From Planctomycetota bacterium (GTDB lineage Bacteria > Planctomycetota > Planctomycetia > Pirellulales > UBA7805), in the NCBI GenBank assembly GCA_014237955.1, contig JABABY010000006.1:1-32218 (forward strand): a stretch of DNA of 32,218 nucleotides, in the 5' to 3' direction. A program made the position numbers and the translations under genes. Shown here in pieces: positions 1 through 8,430 of the stretch; position 1 is the first letter of the stretch; each line of letters begins with the position of its first letter. The notes under the pieces are model-generated. The model saw only the letters and a program-made list of their open reading frames with translations. It ran no database searches and was not told where the DNA came from.

Positions 1-728
1 GCTAAATCTAGCCAACTACGAGACCACTTTTCTCCAAAACGAGGCGAGGCCAACAAACGGTCGACGACCGCCTCATATGCTGCGTTGGTCGGCTCCGCTA
101 AAAATGCCTCTACCTCGGCCACCGTTGGTGGCAAGCCGATCAGATCGAGATAGACCCGTCGCAAGCGTGTGGCCGGAGATGCGGCATCTGCCGGCGAAAT
201 GCCCGCCTTTTCGAGTCGGGCCAATACAAAACGATCTATCGGGTTGTGTGGCCAACTGCGATGCACAACCGGCGGCAACTCTGGAAGGGTTGGTGCAATA
301 TAGGACCAGTGGGGTTCTGCTACTTCGACTTGCGAGCCGATGTCCTCTGGCCACACAGCACCCTGGCTGAGCCATTGTCCTATGACTTGAATCTCTGCAG
401 GTTCGAGGGGATCTTCATCGAGGGGCATCCGCTCTGCCACCTCGGATGTTGTGATCCTTTGTTGCAACAAACTGTGGTGGCCCTGCCCACCCCGAGTCAG
501 TGGTCCAGAGACTCCACCCCGCTTAAATGCTGCTCGGGCATCAAGGCGCAGTTGCCCCTCTTGCTGCTCAGATCCGTGACAACCAATACAACGCTCTTGA
601 AAAATTGGCCACACATCTCGACCAAAATTGACTTGAGCACCCCTGCGAACGACTGGCTCTGCAAAGGTACGGTCGCAAAAAGCTGGCACGATGAGTACGG
701 AGCAAAGAAAAATTGCTGGAAACCGCAT
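1..728 (-). CDS. PSCyt1/DUF1549-domain secreted cytochrome-like protein (3' part beyond window)
   Basis: Starts at ATG 726-728 on the minus strand and is open to the left edge, giving 242 visible residues. Residues 1-24 look like a signal peptide (MRFPAIFLCSVLIVPAF core). A single c-type heme motif CIGCH lies at residues 47-51, preceded by VNFGRDVWPIFQER, the usual opening of the PSCyt1 domain. The distal part holds VYLDLIGLPPT and later SPRFGEKWSRSWLDLA, which mark the start of DUF1549. Family knowledge: these are large planctomycete extracytoplasmic proteins (PSCyt1-DUF1549-DUF1553, about 700-1000 aa), often paired with a DUF1501 protein; their biochemical role is not established. The DUF1553 part and any partner gene would lie left of the window. 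No clear Shine-Dalgarno precedes the ATG. The frame was found by translating the reverse complement and is unbroken. Confidence 0.93.
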   Translation of the reverse strand, partial: MRFPAIFLCSVLIVPAFCDRTFAEPVVRRGAQVNFGRDVWPIFQERCIGCHGSEQQEGQLRLDARAAFKRGGVSGPLTRGGQGHHSLLQQRITTSEVAERMPLDEDPLEPAEIQVIGQWLSQGAVWPEDIGSQVEVAEPHWSYIAPTLPELPPVVHRSWPHNPIDRFVLARLEKAGISPADAASPATRLRRVYLDLIGLPPTVAEVEAFLAEPTNAAYEAVVDRLLASPRFGEKWSRSWLDL

Positions 729-1298
729 GGCGCGCGTCCACAAAAGGAGGGGCTAGAGTCCCCATTCGTCATTTCACTTCTGTTATTCAATTTTAACCGA
801 TTTGGCATCCACTATCGATAGCCAATACGTTTCTTTGGGGTCGATAGTGACCCTTCTCGCAACCACTGCGAACCGGGCATTTTAGGCAGAAAGTGGTTGG
901 AACCCTTTTCCATTTGAGAAGATAAACCAATGTACTCTCCCGATTCATGGATCGAACGACATGATGCAACACTCTCAATCGATGAGATGATCCATTGAAG
1001 TCTGTGGACGACTCCTCTCGGCAGAGGCCCTACCGCCCGATGGAAACAACCTGTTCGCTTGGCTCCATCTAAAAAGATGTGGGGCTTTGTAAAAAGCGAG
1101 TGAGTGCCGTACAGGCAAATTGAGGATACATGGCGGGAGCACCTGCTAAAATTTTGGTGTTCCACTGGCGGGAAAACAGGCGTCCAATGCAGCGACGCTG
1201 GTAGCCATAAGAACCGGCCTCTTTCGAAGTGCTTATTTCTCGGGTAGGCTGTTCGTTTTTCCCAGGACACTAGGACATCTGGCTTTGGCAATTGAACC
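729..1298. other. Divergent intergenic region without a recognisable gene
   Basis: About 570 bp between two divergent genes (PSCyt1 leftward, dapL rightward). Open frames exist on both strands, but none has a recognisable protein motif or a good ribosome binding site. The region must carry the promoters of both flanking genes; I found no convincing -35/-10 pair. Its one clear structure is the inverted repeat at 810-849. I tested it by eye for tRNA, RNase P, SRP and tmRNA signatures and found none. Confidence 0.6.
810..849. repeat. 9-bp perfect inverted repeat upstream of the PSCyt1 gene
   Basis: CACTATCGA at 810-818 is repeated as TCGATAGTG at 841-849, with 22 nt between. It lies about 82 bp upstream of the PSCyt1 start codon. 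As RNA it would form a 9-bp stem; as DNA it could be a dyad operator. Function is unknown. Confidence 0.6.
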
Positions 1299-2531
1299 AT
1301 GAGTGATCCCTATTTCCAGCATCTTTTTGCCAGTCGCATTGGCGGCAGTGATTACGGCAAAAGCACTGACATTTACAAGTTTGAAAAAATTAAACGTGCC
1401 AAGCGCAAAGCGTTAGATGCACACCCAGAGAGGAAACTCCTCGACTTTGGAATCGGTGAAAACGATTCGATGGCTGCCAATTCTGTCCGGACGGTGATGG
1501 GCCACGAAATCAACCAGCCAGAAAATCGTGGCTATGCCGATAACGGGATTCCTGAGTTTAAAGAAGCGGTAGCCCGGTTCATGGCACATAGCCTTGGGGT
1601 CCATCTTGACCCGGCTACCGAAATCAACCATTCGATTGGTTCAAAACCAGCACTCGCCATGCTGCCCGCGGCCTTTATTGATCCAGGAGATATCACACTG
1701 ATGACGGTTCCCGGCTATCCTGTTGCCGGCACCCACACAAAATATTTGGGGGGCAGCGTCTATACCCTGCCCTTGCTCGACGAAAACGGATTTATGCCAG
1801 ATCTGGATTCCATTCCCGGTGATATTCTCCGAGCGGCAAAGCTACTCATTCTCAACTACCCGAACAGCCCCACTGGAAAGACTGCAACTCGAGAGTTTTT
1901 TGAGCAGGTTGTCGAGTTCTGTCAGAAGAATGCCATTGTGGTGGTCCAAGATGCCGCGCATATCATGCTTAGCTTTGACTCCGAGCCGCTAAGCTTCTTG
2001 TCTGTGGAAGGGGCGAAGGACGTTGGGGTTGAGGTTCATTCCCTATCCAAAGGCTTCGATATGATCGGATGGCGAATGGGATGGGTCTGTGGCAATGAAC
2101 GTATTGTGAATGCCTTTGCAGACATCAAGGACAACACCGATTCGGGACAATATATTGCCATTCAGAAAGCAGCCATTGCCGCTCTAGATGATGATAATAT
2201 TCCACGGGCTGTACGGAGCAAATATCAGCGGCGATTGAAAAAACTTGTCGAAATGCTCAATCGGTGTGGCCTACCGGCTAAAATGCCTGGGGGCACCTAT
2301 TTCCTTTACATCCCCAGCCCAAAAGGAGTGGCTGGGGGAGTGCCGTTTGATTCTGCCGAAGCAGCCAGCCAATATCTGATCACGGAACATTCGATATGTA
2401 CGGTGCCTTGGGATGATGCAGGATCGCACCTGCGATTTTCTGTCACCTATGAAGCGGATAATGAACAGCAAGAAGATTCTCTGATGGCTGAGACCGAAAA
2501 GCGGCTGCAAACAATCCAATTCGAGTTTTAG
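1299..2531 (+). CDS. dapL: LL-diaminopimelate aminotransferase (DapL-type, PLP fold type I)
   Basis: 410 aa class I/II aminotransferase. It converts tetrahydrodipicolinate plus glutamate to LL-diaminopimelate in one step of lysine and peptidoglycan-precursor synthesis, bypassing the succinylase and acetylase routes. Seen in sequence: NYPNSPTG at residues 186-193, Asp218 in QDAAH (cofactor pyridine nitrogen contact), and the Schiff-base lysine K251 in HSLSKGFDMIGWRMGW. The N-terminal FGIGENDSMA and RGYADNGIPEFKEAVARF segments match planctomycete proteins annotated as LL-DAP aminotransferase. Length fits the family (about 400-410). Exact substrate is inferred from family resemblance, and another aminotransferase role is possible. 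No strong Shine-Dalgarno is present. A lipoprotein gene follows after about 150 bp. Confidence 0.88.
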   Translation: MSDPYFQHLFASRIGGSDYGKSTDIYKFEKIKRAKRKALDAHPERKLLDFGIGENDSMAANSVRTVMGHEINQPENRGYADNGIPEFKEAVARFMAHSLGVHLDPATEINHSIGSKPALAMLPAAFIDPGDITLMTVPGYPVAGTHTKYLGGSVYTLPLLDENGFMPDLDSIPGDILRAAKLLILNYPNSPTGKTATREFFEQVVEFCQKNAIVVVQDAAHIMLSFDSEPLSFLSVEGAKDVGVEVHSLSKGFDMIGWRMGWVCGNERIVNAFADIKDNTDSGQYIAIQKAAIAALDDDNIPRAVRSKYQRRLKKLVEMLNRCGLPAKMPGGTYFLYIPSPKGVAGGVPFDSAEAASQYLITEHSICTVPWDDAGSHLRFSVTYEADNEQQEDSLMAETEKRLQTIQFEF

Positions 2532-2680
2532 CTGATGAGACAAATCCATTTTTCCAGAGCAAACAACGGAAATCTATGATGCGTTAATGATTAGAATGTT
2601 CAATGGGAGCATGTGGTCGATCGAATCAGGATCTAACAACTACCTCATGTATCAACATAAGATGGGGAGGCGAGAGAGTA

Positions 2681-3604
2681 ATGCGACAGAATATTTCCCA
2701 AAACATAGCCTGTTTATTGGCCCTGTTATTAATGATCGCTATCGGAGGCTGTGGTGGTACTAGCGGCAAAAAAGCTCGCCCTCTCTCGGAACAGATGCAG
2801 GATGCCCGCGATCTAAATGACCCCGAGGAACGAAGCTTGGCTTTGCTCAAAGTTGCCAATGGCTATCTTGCAGCCGCAGACGACCTAGGAGCCAGCAACT
2901 GCCTGATGCTAGCCACCGATTCGGCAGATGAGATTTCTCTCAAGCGCGCTCCGGCTAAACGAGCATCCGTTTACATCCAAATTGCTGCGGGCTTTTATGA
3001 ATGTGGCCAATCACAGGATTGCAGAGATTGCTATAAAGATGCAGCCAAGGCAATTCGAAAAATTGACGACGCTGTAGACAAAACCGGCGCCTACACCCGA
3101 CTCGGCAAACTCAAAATCACAATCAACGAACCAAAAAGTGCTGCAAAGGATTTTAAAACGGCGATTGATGAAGCCAAGGGCATGAGCGATCCAATGGAAC
3201 GGGTCCGCCTTCTCGGTTTGGTTGCCCAGGGCTATGTCGATCTGGGGAACAAGGATGAAGCCGACCAGATCATGACGAGTACCATGGGGCTGTCCGAGTC
3301 GGAAAAAGACCCAGCCAAAAAAGCCCGTCTTCTGGTGTTGATTGGTACTCAGCAGATCCAATTACTCGATGATACTCAGGCGGGTATTGCTACGATCGAA
3401 CAAGCAAAGCAAGTGGCAAGTGGTATCGAGAACAATCCCAACCAGCAGGCGAATGTTCTGATTGATGCTGCAGCAACCTATTTGGACCTTAAGAAAAAAA
3501 AGGTGGCTCGTAGTCTGCTCAATGAGGCAGAAGCACTCTGTCGAGGACGGTCTGAATGTAAGCCAGCCATGAAGCGGATTGCCAAGCTTCGCGACCAAAT
3601 GTAA
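2681..3604 (+). CDS. Putative lipoprotein with TPR-like helical repeats
   Basis: 307 aa from the ATG at 2681. I prefer this start because it has GGGGAGGCGAGAG just upstream and opens with a signal peptide ending in the lipobox IGGC (Cys24). The frame stays open upstream to 2603, but that extension has no signal-like sequence. After the lipidated cysteine come alternating helices rich in Ala, Lys and Asp, with repeated phrases such as DLNDPEERSLALLKVANGYL, SDPMERVRLLGLVAQGYVDL and EKDPAKKARLLVLIGTQQI. This suggests four or more degenerate TPR-like units of about 45-50 residues. The protein is probably a membrane-anchored periplasmic scaffold; no enzymatic motif is visible. The last 26 nt could overlap an alternative start of the next gene. 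Confidence 0.8.
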   Translation: MRQNISQNIACLLALLLMIAIGGCGGTSGKKARPLSEQMQDARDLNDPEERSLALLKVANGYLAAADDLGASNCLMLATDSADEISLKRAPAKRASVYIQIAAGFYECGQSQDCRDCYKDAAKAIRKIDDAVDKTGAYTRLGKLKITINEPKSAAKDFKTAIDEAKGMSDPMERVRLLGLVAQGYVDLGNKDEADQIMTSTMGLSESEKDPAKKARLLVLIGTQQIQLLDDTQAGIATIEQAKQVASGIENNPNQQANVLIDAAATYLDLKKKKVARSLLNEAEALCRGRSECKPAMKRIAKLRDQM

Positions 3605-3668
3605 CGACTCTTTGTTGTTACGATGGGCAAACGACAACCAACGATCTCATCCTAGCGGGATTCCAAGC

Positions 3669-4646
3669 GTGGCCGAATGCACTGAACGCCGTCAACTGGG
3701 AACCACGGACATCCAGATTTCACCCGTTGGCCTGGGGTGCTGGCCAATCGCTGGCATGACAAGCCTGAATGTCAATGATCGCGACAGCCTGGCCACACTG
3801 GAAGCCGGTCTCGACGCAGGTGTCAACTTTCTCGACACGGCCTATTGCTACGGAGCTGACGGAGAAAGTGAACGTCTAATTGCCCGGTGCATTCAAGACC
3901 AGCGAGATAATGTCGTCATCGCTACCAAGGGCGGGATCCATTGGACTGAAGCTGGCGAACGCATCGTCGATGGAAGTCCAGCCGTATTGCATCGCCAGTG
4001 TGAGGAAAGTCTACAGCGTCTCGAAACGGATCGGGTGGAACTGCTCTACCTGCATGCGCCTGATCCCAAGATCCCGATCGCAGAATCTGCAGGTGCCCTT
4101 CGGGAGCTCCTCGACGCGGGCAAAACGAGGTCGGTAGGCATCTCCAACGTGACGGTCCGTCAATTAGAAGAATTTCAGGCTGTCTGTCCCATTGCTGCAT
4201 TTCAGCCTCCCTACAACATGCTGCAGCGACAGATTGAACAGGACACCCTCCCCTGGTGCCAACAGCACAATGTCTCGGTCATCGTCTATTGGCCTTTAAT
4301 GAAAGGATTGCTGGCAGGCCGATTGTCTCGTTCCCATCAGTTTCTCGAGGGGGATGGTCGTCTAAAATACCCGATGTTCCAGGGCGAAGAGTGGGAAAAA
4401 AATCAGGACTTCCTGGATCGCTTAAGAGACATCTCCAAAGGGATTGGCAAAACGGTAGCACAAACCGTGGTCAACTGGACCATCCATCAACCCGGTATTA
4501 CGGCTGCCTTATGTGGCGCCAAACGGGCGGAGCAAATTCTGGAAACCCGTGGGGCAATGGGCTGGAAATTAAGTCCTCAGCACCAAGAGTTTATCGACGA
4601 TGCTCTCCGGGACCGCGGTCTGGCCATCACGCGTAGTGCTGTCTGA
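3669..4646 (+). CDS. Aldo/keto reductase
   Basis: 325 aa counted from GTG 3669, which gives the usual short N-terminus before RRQLGTTDIQISPVGLGCW. An ATG at 3579 in the same frame would add 30 unlike-looking residues and overlap the upstream gene. The (beta/alpha)8 AKR catalytic tetrad is visible: D56 (FLDTAYCYG), Y61, K87 (VIATKGG) and H129 (LLYLHAPD). The sequences GISNVTVRQLEEFQ and AFQPPYNML are typical of the family. It should be a cytoplasmic NADPH-dependent carbonyl or sugar reductase; the substrate cannot be read from sequence. The C-terminal region with ALCGAKRAEQILE carries the usual nucleotide-binding segment. It converges on the CBS gene across a 37-bp gap. Confidence 0.92.
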   Translation: MAECTERRQLGTTDIQISPVGLGCWPIAGMTSLNVNDRDSLATLEAGLDAGVNFLDTAYCYGADGESERLIARCIQDQRDNVVIATKGGIHWTEAGERIVDGSPAVLHRQCEESLQRLETDRVELLYLHAPDPKIPIAESAGALRELLDAGKTRSVGISNVTVRQLEEFQAVCPIAAFQPPYNMLQRQIEQDTLPWCQQHNVSVIVYWPLMKGLLAGRLSRSHQFLEGDGRLKYPMFQGEEWEKNQDFLDRLRDISKGIGKTVAQTVVNWTIHQPGITAALCGAKRAEQILETRGAMGWKLSPQHQEFIDDALRDRGLAITRSAV

Positions 4647-4683
4647 CGAAGGGCGTGGAAGAGCTTCCGGAACACAACGCACT

Positions 4684-5220
4684 TTACTCGACTTGGGTAT
4701 CCATCCCAGCCAACTTTTCAGAGGTATAGCGAAGGATATCACGGATTGAAACGATCCCGACCAAGTCATCACCTGAGACAATAGGGACGTGTCGGTAGCC
4801 CCCGAGTGCCATTTTGTGGACAGCAAAGATGACTTTATTGTCCATGGTGAGCGTATCGGGCGAGCAGGTCATAAATTCGGAGATAGGTCGATTGCGATAG
4901 TTGGAAAAATCCGCACCCAATCGCATTACCGCATCGCGCTCGCTAAAAATACCGATCAGCTTACCGTCATCAGTTATTAACATACTGCCGATCCCCTTTT
5001 CCTGCATCATTTGCAGCACCTTGGCAACGGGAGTGTCGGCAGACACAGCAATCGGCTGTCTGGGGTCAAGTGAAGCAATGCGGTCCCTCAGCATTGCATT
5101 GCCAATCGGTGATTGGGAATCTCCGGGGCGATTCAATCCCGTGAGGGAATGTTGGCAATTTTCACAGATGTCGGCACCATCAATGTTTTCATGACAGCAA
5201 GAGGGACAAATAATCGCCAT
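4684..5220 (-). CDS. Zinc-ribbon plus tandem CBS domain protein
   Basis: 178 aa. Residues 1-26 hold two CxxC knuckles (CPSC and CENC), a short zinc ribbon. Two CBS motifs follow: roughly residues 50-105 (PVAKVLQMMQEKGIGSMLIT, then GIFSERDAVMRLG) and 115-170 (VIFAVHKMALGGYRHVPIV, then GIVSIRDILRYTSE). CBS pairs bind AMP, ATP or related adenosyl ligands and usually modulate partner proteins. The gene lies 123 bp downstream of korB on the same strand, and another CBS gene heads the cluster. I infer a regulatory link to the 2-oxoacid:ferredoxin oxidoreductase. AGGA lies 9 nt before the ATG. The 123-bp gap may carry its own promoter. Confidence 0.9.
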   Translation of the reverse strand: MAIICPSCCHENIDGADICENCQHSLTGLNRPGDSQSPIGNAMLRDRIASLDPRQPIAVSADTPVAKVLQMMQEKGIGSMLITDDGKLIGIFSERDAVMRLGADFSNYRNRPISEFMTCSPDTLTMDNKVIFAVHKMALGGYRHVPIVSGDDLVGIVSIRDILRYTSEKLAGMDTQVE

Positions 5221-5343
5221 AATGTTAAGTCCTGTTGTTGGGTATGGAACAACGATGGATACTTATAAAAAACGCCAGTATCGGCACCCATTTTAAATCA
5301 AAACCCTTTGAATATTAAAAGACCAGCAATCCTAATCGGAAAA

Positions 5344-6366
5344 CTACTCCACAATCCAAGTATCGCCCGTTTGGAAAAGGGTATCTAGATCACCATCCCC
5401 CTGCTGTTCACGAGCGATCTCAATCTGCTGGTCAACCTCATCTTCGTATCGAGGTCGATCGACTGCGCGGAAGACCCCAATCGGCTCTGGAAACTCCGGT
5501 TGGCGCATCCGACTCAACAGGTAAGCCAAACTTGGCTCAGGGGCTTTTTCATCGTGAAATAAGAGGTCATCTTCGCTGATCCCCTTTCCCAATTGCACCA
5601 CCTCCGGGTCCATTCCATTAAGGCGAATACCTTTATCACGATTCTTTCCAAAGATCAAAGGCTTCCCATGTTCGAGTTCCAGAATAGTGTCTGATTTGGT
5701 ATCTCGATTGGTTGCGTACTGGAACGCACCGTCGTTAAAAACATGGCAATTCTGATACACCTCGACGAACGCGGTACCTTTATGCTCCGCCGCCCGCGCC
5801 AGCACATTCCCTAGGTGTTTGATATGAACATCAATGGAACGTGCGATAAACGTACCTTCGCAACCAATCGCAATCGAAAGTGGATGGAGTGGATTATCAA
5901 CCGTACCCATCGGTGTACTCTTCGTCACCTTTCCCAGAGGGGATGTTGGTGAATACTGTCCCTTGGTCAGGCCATAAATCTCGTTATTAAAAAGAATGAT
6001 GTTGATATCGAGATTACGACGGATTGCGTGTATCAGATGGTTACCACCAATACTCAGTGCATCTCCATCACCAGTAATCACCCAAACAAATAAATCAGGC
6101 CTTGCGGTCTTGAGACCAGTGGCGATCGCCGGCGCACGACCGTGAATCGAATGGACTCCATAGGTGTTCATGTAGTACGGAAAACGACTCGAACAGCCAA
6201 TGCCCGAGACAAACACCGTATTTTCTCGCGGAACACCGATTGTAGGCAGGATCTTCTTCAACTGCGCTAGAATCGAGTAGTCCCCACAACCAGGGCACCA
6301 ACGAACTTCCTGATCGCTAGCAAAGTCGGCGGCTTTCAGTATCGGCAAGGGTGTATCAGTACTCAT
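5344..6366 (-). CDS. korB: 2-oxoacid (probably 2-oxoglutarate):ferredoxin oxidoreductase beta subunit
   Basis: 340 aa TPP-binding subunit. It catalyses oxidative decarboxylation of a 2-oxoacid to acyl-CoA with reduction of ferredoxin, together with the alpha subunit encoded immediately upstream. Seen in sequence: RWCPGCGDYSIL near residue 22 and GIGCSSRFPYYMNTYG (cysteines for the 4Fe-4S cluster), HSIHGRAPAIATG, then the TPP/Mg motif TGDGDALSIGGNHLIHAIRRN with downstream NNEIYGLTKGQ. The C-terminus carries an acidic tail typical of the two-subunit KorAB group in aerobic or microaerobic bacteria. The substrate assignment to 2-oxoglutarate rests on overall family resemblance; pyruvate or another 2-oxoacid is possible. 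A 98-bp gap with a strong hairpin separates it from korA. Confidence 0.92.
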   Translation of the reverse strand: MSTDTPLPILKAADFASDQEVRWCPGCGDYSILAQLKKILPTIGVPRENTVFVSGIGCSSRFPYYMNTYGVHSIHGRAPAIATGLKTARPDLFVWVITGDGDALSIGGNHLIHAIRRNLDINIILFNNEIYGLTKGQYSPTSPLGKVTKSTPMGTVDNPLHPLSIAIGCEGTFIARSIDVHIKHLGNVLARAAEHKGTAFVEVYQNCHVFNDGAFQYATNRDTKSDTILELEHGKPLIFGKNRDKGIRLNGMDPEVVQLGKGISEDDLLFHDEKAPEPSLAYLLSRMRQPEFPEPIGVFRAVDRPRYEDEVDQQIEIAREQQGDGDLDTLFQTGDTWIVE

Positions 6367-6422
6367 GAGAAATAATCAAGATGGGCTGAGGGTGAAAATC
6401 TTGACAATTGAAAATCAAACGC

Positions 6423-6447
6423 TCTGCAAATCTTCATCGTTTGCAGA
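6423..6447 (-). other. Intercistronic hairpin between korA and korB
   Basis: TCTGCAAA (6423-6430) and TTTGCAGA (6440-6447) form a perfect 8-bp stem with a 9-nt loop, about 18 nt after the korA stop on the coding strand. The stem is preceded there by a T-rich tract (6448-6461) and followed by GCGTTTGATTTTC. There is no uninterrupted U-tract directly after the stem, so it looks more like an mRNA processing or attenuation site than a full terminator. Confidence 0.6.
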
Positions 6448-6464
6448 AAAAATATAAAAAAACC

Positions 6465-8342
6465 TTAAAGCAACTCCTTAATTTTGTTGACCAATTCACT
6501 GACCGTGAACGGCTTTCCCTGAACCTTATTATAAGCCACTGTATCAAGGAGAAAGCGACTCCGAATAAGCAAATCGAGTTGCCCCATATTCAACTCCGGA
6601 ATCAGCACCCGCTCATACTTTTTGAGCACACTGCTAAGATTTTTTGGAAAAGGATTAAGATATCGCAAATGGGCATGGGCTACTGAACCGCCCTCTTTTG
6701 CGACCTGCTGTACGGCAGTGGTGCAGGCACCATAGGTCCCCCCCCAACTGAGAACCAACAATTTTCCCTGTTCGGGGCCAGCCACCTCCTGCAACGGAAT
6801 TTTTTGAGCCACATTATCAACCTTTTGCTGACGCACGTTGACCATGTGCTGGTGGTTCTCGGGCTCGTAGTTCACGTTGCCCGTACCATCCTGCTTTTCC
6901 AAGCCACCCACTCGGTGCATCAATCCAGGAGTGCCCGGAATGGCCCAGGGGCGAACGAGCAGTTCATTCCGCTGATAGGGTAAAAAATGCTCGCCGCTGT
7001 TCGTTCCTTCTGGATGTTCGATCGTACGTTTTGGGATGCTTTTTGCAGTTGGAATTTTCCAAGGTTCTGAACCATTGGCGATGTAGCCATCGGTCAACAA
7101 GATCACAGGAACCATGAACATCGAGGCGATGCGCCAGGCTTCCTGAGCCACTTCAAAGCAATCTGAGGGACTGCGGGCCGCAATAATTGGGACGGGACAC
7201 TCACCATTACGTCCGTACATCGCCTGTAGCAAATCTGCCTGTTCTGTCTTGGTGGGCAGGCCCGTACTCGGCCCACCACGTTGAACATTGATCACGATAA
7301 TCGGCAACTCGGTCATCACTGCTAAGCCGATCGCCTCACCCTTGAGTGCGATACCCGGACCGCTAGAGGCCGTTACTCCCATAGCACCGGAAAAAGCCGC
7401 GCCGATCGTGGAGCATACCGCCGCAATCTCATCTTCCGCCTGAAAAGTTCGCACCCCAAAATTTTTGTGGCGGCTCAATTCATGAAGAATGTCGCTGGCC
7501 GGCGTGATCGGATAGGTACCATAAAAAAGATCCATATCGCTCGACTTTGCAGCGGCAATCAAACCCCAGGCAAGTGCTGTGTTGCCCATGATGCTACGAT
7601 ACGTACCCGGCTCGAGTTCCGCACGGGGCACCTCATACTGATTAGAAAAAGCTTCGGTTGTCTCACCGTAATAATAGCCGGCCTTGAGGGCCCGACGATT
7701 TGCCTCGGCAATGGCGGGTCGCTTTCCAAATTTTTCATCGATGTACCGCAACGTAGCGTCCATCGTCCGGTCATATAACCAGAACACCAACCCCATGGCA
7801 AAAAAGTTCCGGCAGCGATCCGACTCCTTGACGCTTAAATCCAAACCCTCGACAGCGGTTCGCGTCACCTTGGTCATGCTGACCTTAAAGAGCCGGTATC
7901 CATCGAGGCTTTGATCCTCCAGGGGATCGCTCTCATACCCTGCTTTTTTCAGATCTTTTTCCGTAAACCCGTCCTGATTGACAATCAAAATCCCCCCTGG
8001 AACCAAGTCCGAGAGATTGGTTGCCAATGCAGCGGGATTCATTGCCACCAAGGCGTCAACCCGATCGCCAGGAGTGTAAATCGTTGACGATGCAAAATGG
8101 ACTTGAAAGCCACTCACCCCAGCCTTGGTGCCTCGCGGTGCGCGAATTTCCGCGGGGAAATCCGGAAATGTGGCGACATCGTTGCCAAGCAACGCAGATG
8201 TCGTTGATAATTGCGTACCCGCCAACTGCATCCCGTCCCCGGAGTCGCCACAAAAACGAACCGTGGCAGTACTTAGTTCAACAACCGGTTTTTGAGAATC
8301 CACATCAGAAGATGTTTCAGAGGGAGTGGCTGCATCTGCCAT
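6465..8342 (-). CDS. korA: 2-oxoacid (probably 2-oxoglutarate):ferredoxin oxidoreductase alpha subunit (gamma-alpha fusion)
   Basis: 625 aa from ATG 8342; a TTG at 8363 in frame would add seven residues. The N-terminal 200 residues are the gamma-type domain (TVRFCGDSGDGMQLAGTQLS, later PRGTKAGVSGFQVHF). The alpha domain follows, with YPITPASDILHELS, FQAEDEIAAVCSTIGAAFSG and TASSGPGIALKGEAIGLAV, and then the transketolase-like C-terminal domain ending in QLDLLIRSRFLLD. This fused gamma-alpha arrangement plus a separate beta is characteristic of KorAB-type enzymes. The complex would supply reduced ferredoxin and acyl-CoA in the cytoplasm, replacing or complementing the 2-oxoglutarate dehydrogenase step. 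The CBS gene upstream on the same strand ends 88 bp before this start. No Shine-Dalgarno is evident for either start. Confidence 0.92.
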   Translation of the reverse strand: MADAATPSETSSDVDSQKPVVELSTATVRFCGDSGDGMQLAGTQLSTTSALLGNDVATFPDFPAEIRAPRGTKAGVSGFQVHFASSTIYTPGDRVDALVAMNPAALATNLSDLVPGGILIVNQDGFTEKDLKKAGYESDPLEDQSLDGYRLFKVSMTKVTRTAVEGLDLSVKESDRCRNFFAMGLVFWLYDRTMDATLRYIDEKFGKRPAIAEANRRALKAGYYYGETTEAFSNQYEVPRAELEPGTYRSIMGNTALAWGLIAAAKSSDMDLFYGTYPITPASDILHELSRHKNFGVRTFQAEDEIAAVCSTIGAAFSGAMGVTASSGPGIALKGEAIGLAVMTELPIIVINVQRGGPSTGLPTKTEQADLLQAMYGRNGECPVPIIAARSPSDCFEVAQEAWRIASMFMVPVILLTDGYIANGSEPWKIPTAKSIPKRTIEHPEGTNSGEHFLPYQRNELLVRPWAIPGTPGLMHRVGGLEKQDGTGNVNYEPENHQHMVNVRQQKVDNVAQKIPLQEVAGPEQGKLLVLSWGGTYGACTTAVQQVAKEGGSVAHAHLRYLNPFPKNLSSVLKKYERVLIPELNMGQLDLLIRSRFLLDTVAYNKVQGKPFTVSELVNKIKELL

Positions 8343-8430
8343 AGATGTACTCGGCTGCTTCAAACGTTTTGTTAATCAGGTCGATAAGGATCTAGTGGGG
8401 AACTAGTGACGAAATTCTAGGGCTGGCTTA

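Noticed and set aside
246..821. 191-codon open frame on the plus strand
   Set aside because: It is antisense to the PSCyt1/DUF1549 gene, whose frame is clear from the heme motif and VYLDLIGLPPT.
812..1300. 162-codon open frame on the minus strand upstream of dapL
   Set aside because: No recognisable motif, no ribosome binding site, and it overlaps the dapL start; composition looks like noncoding sequence.
2603..2680. Upstream start for the helical-repeat lipoprotein
   Set aside because: The extension precedes a good ribosome binding site and would bury the lipoprotein signal 26 residues from the N-terminus.
5267..5287. Intrinsic terminator after korB on the minus strand
   Set aside because: Six T follow a GCC/GGC stem, but the stem is only 3 bp plus two wobble pairs, too weak to claim.
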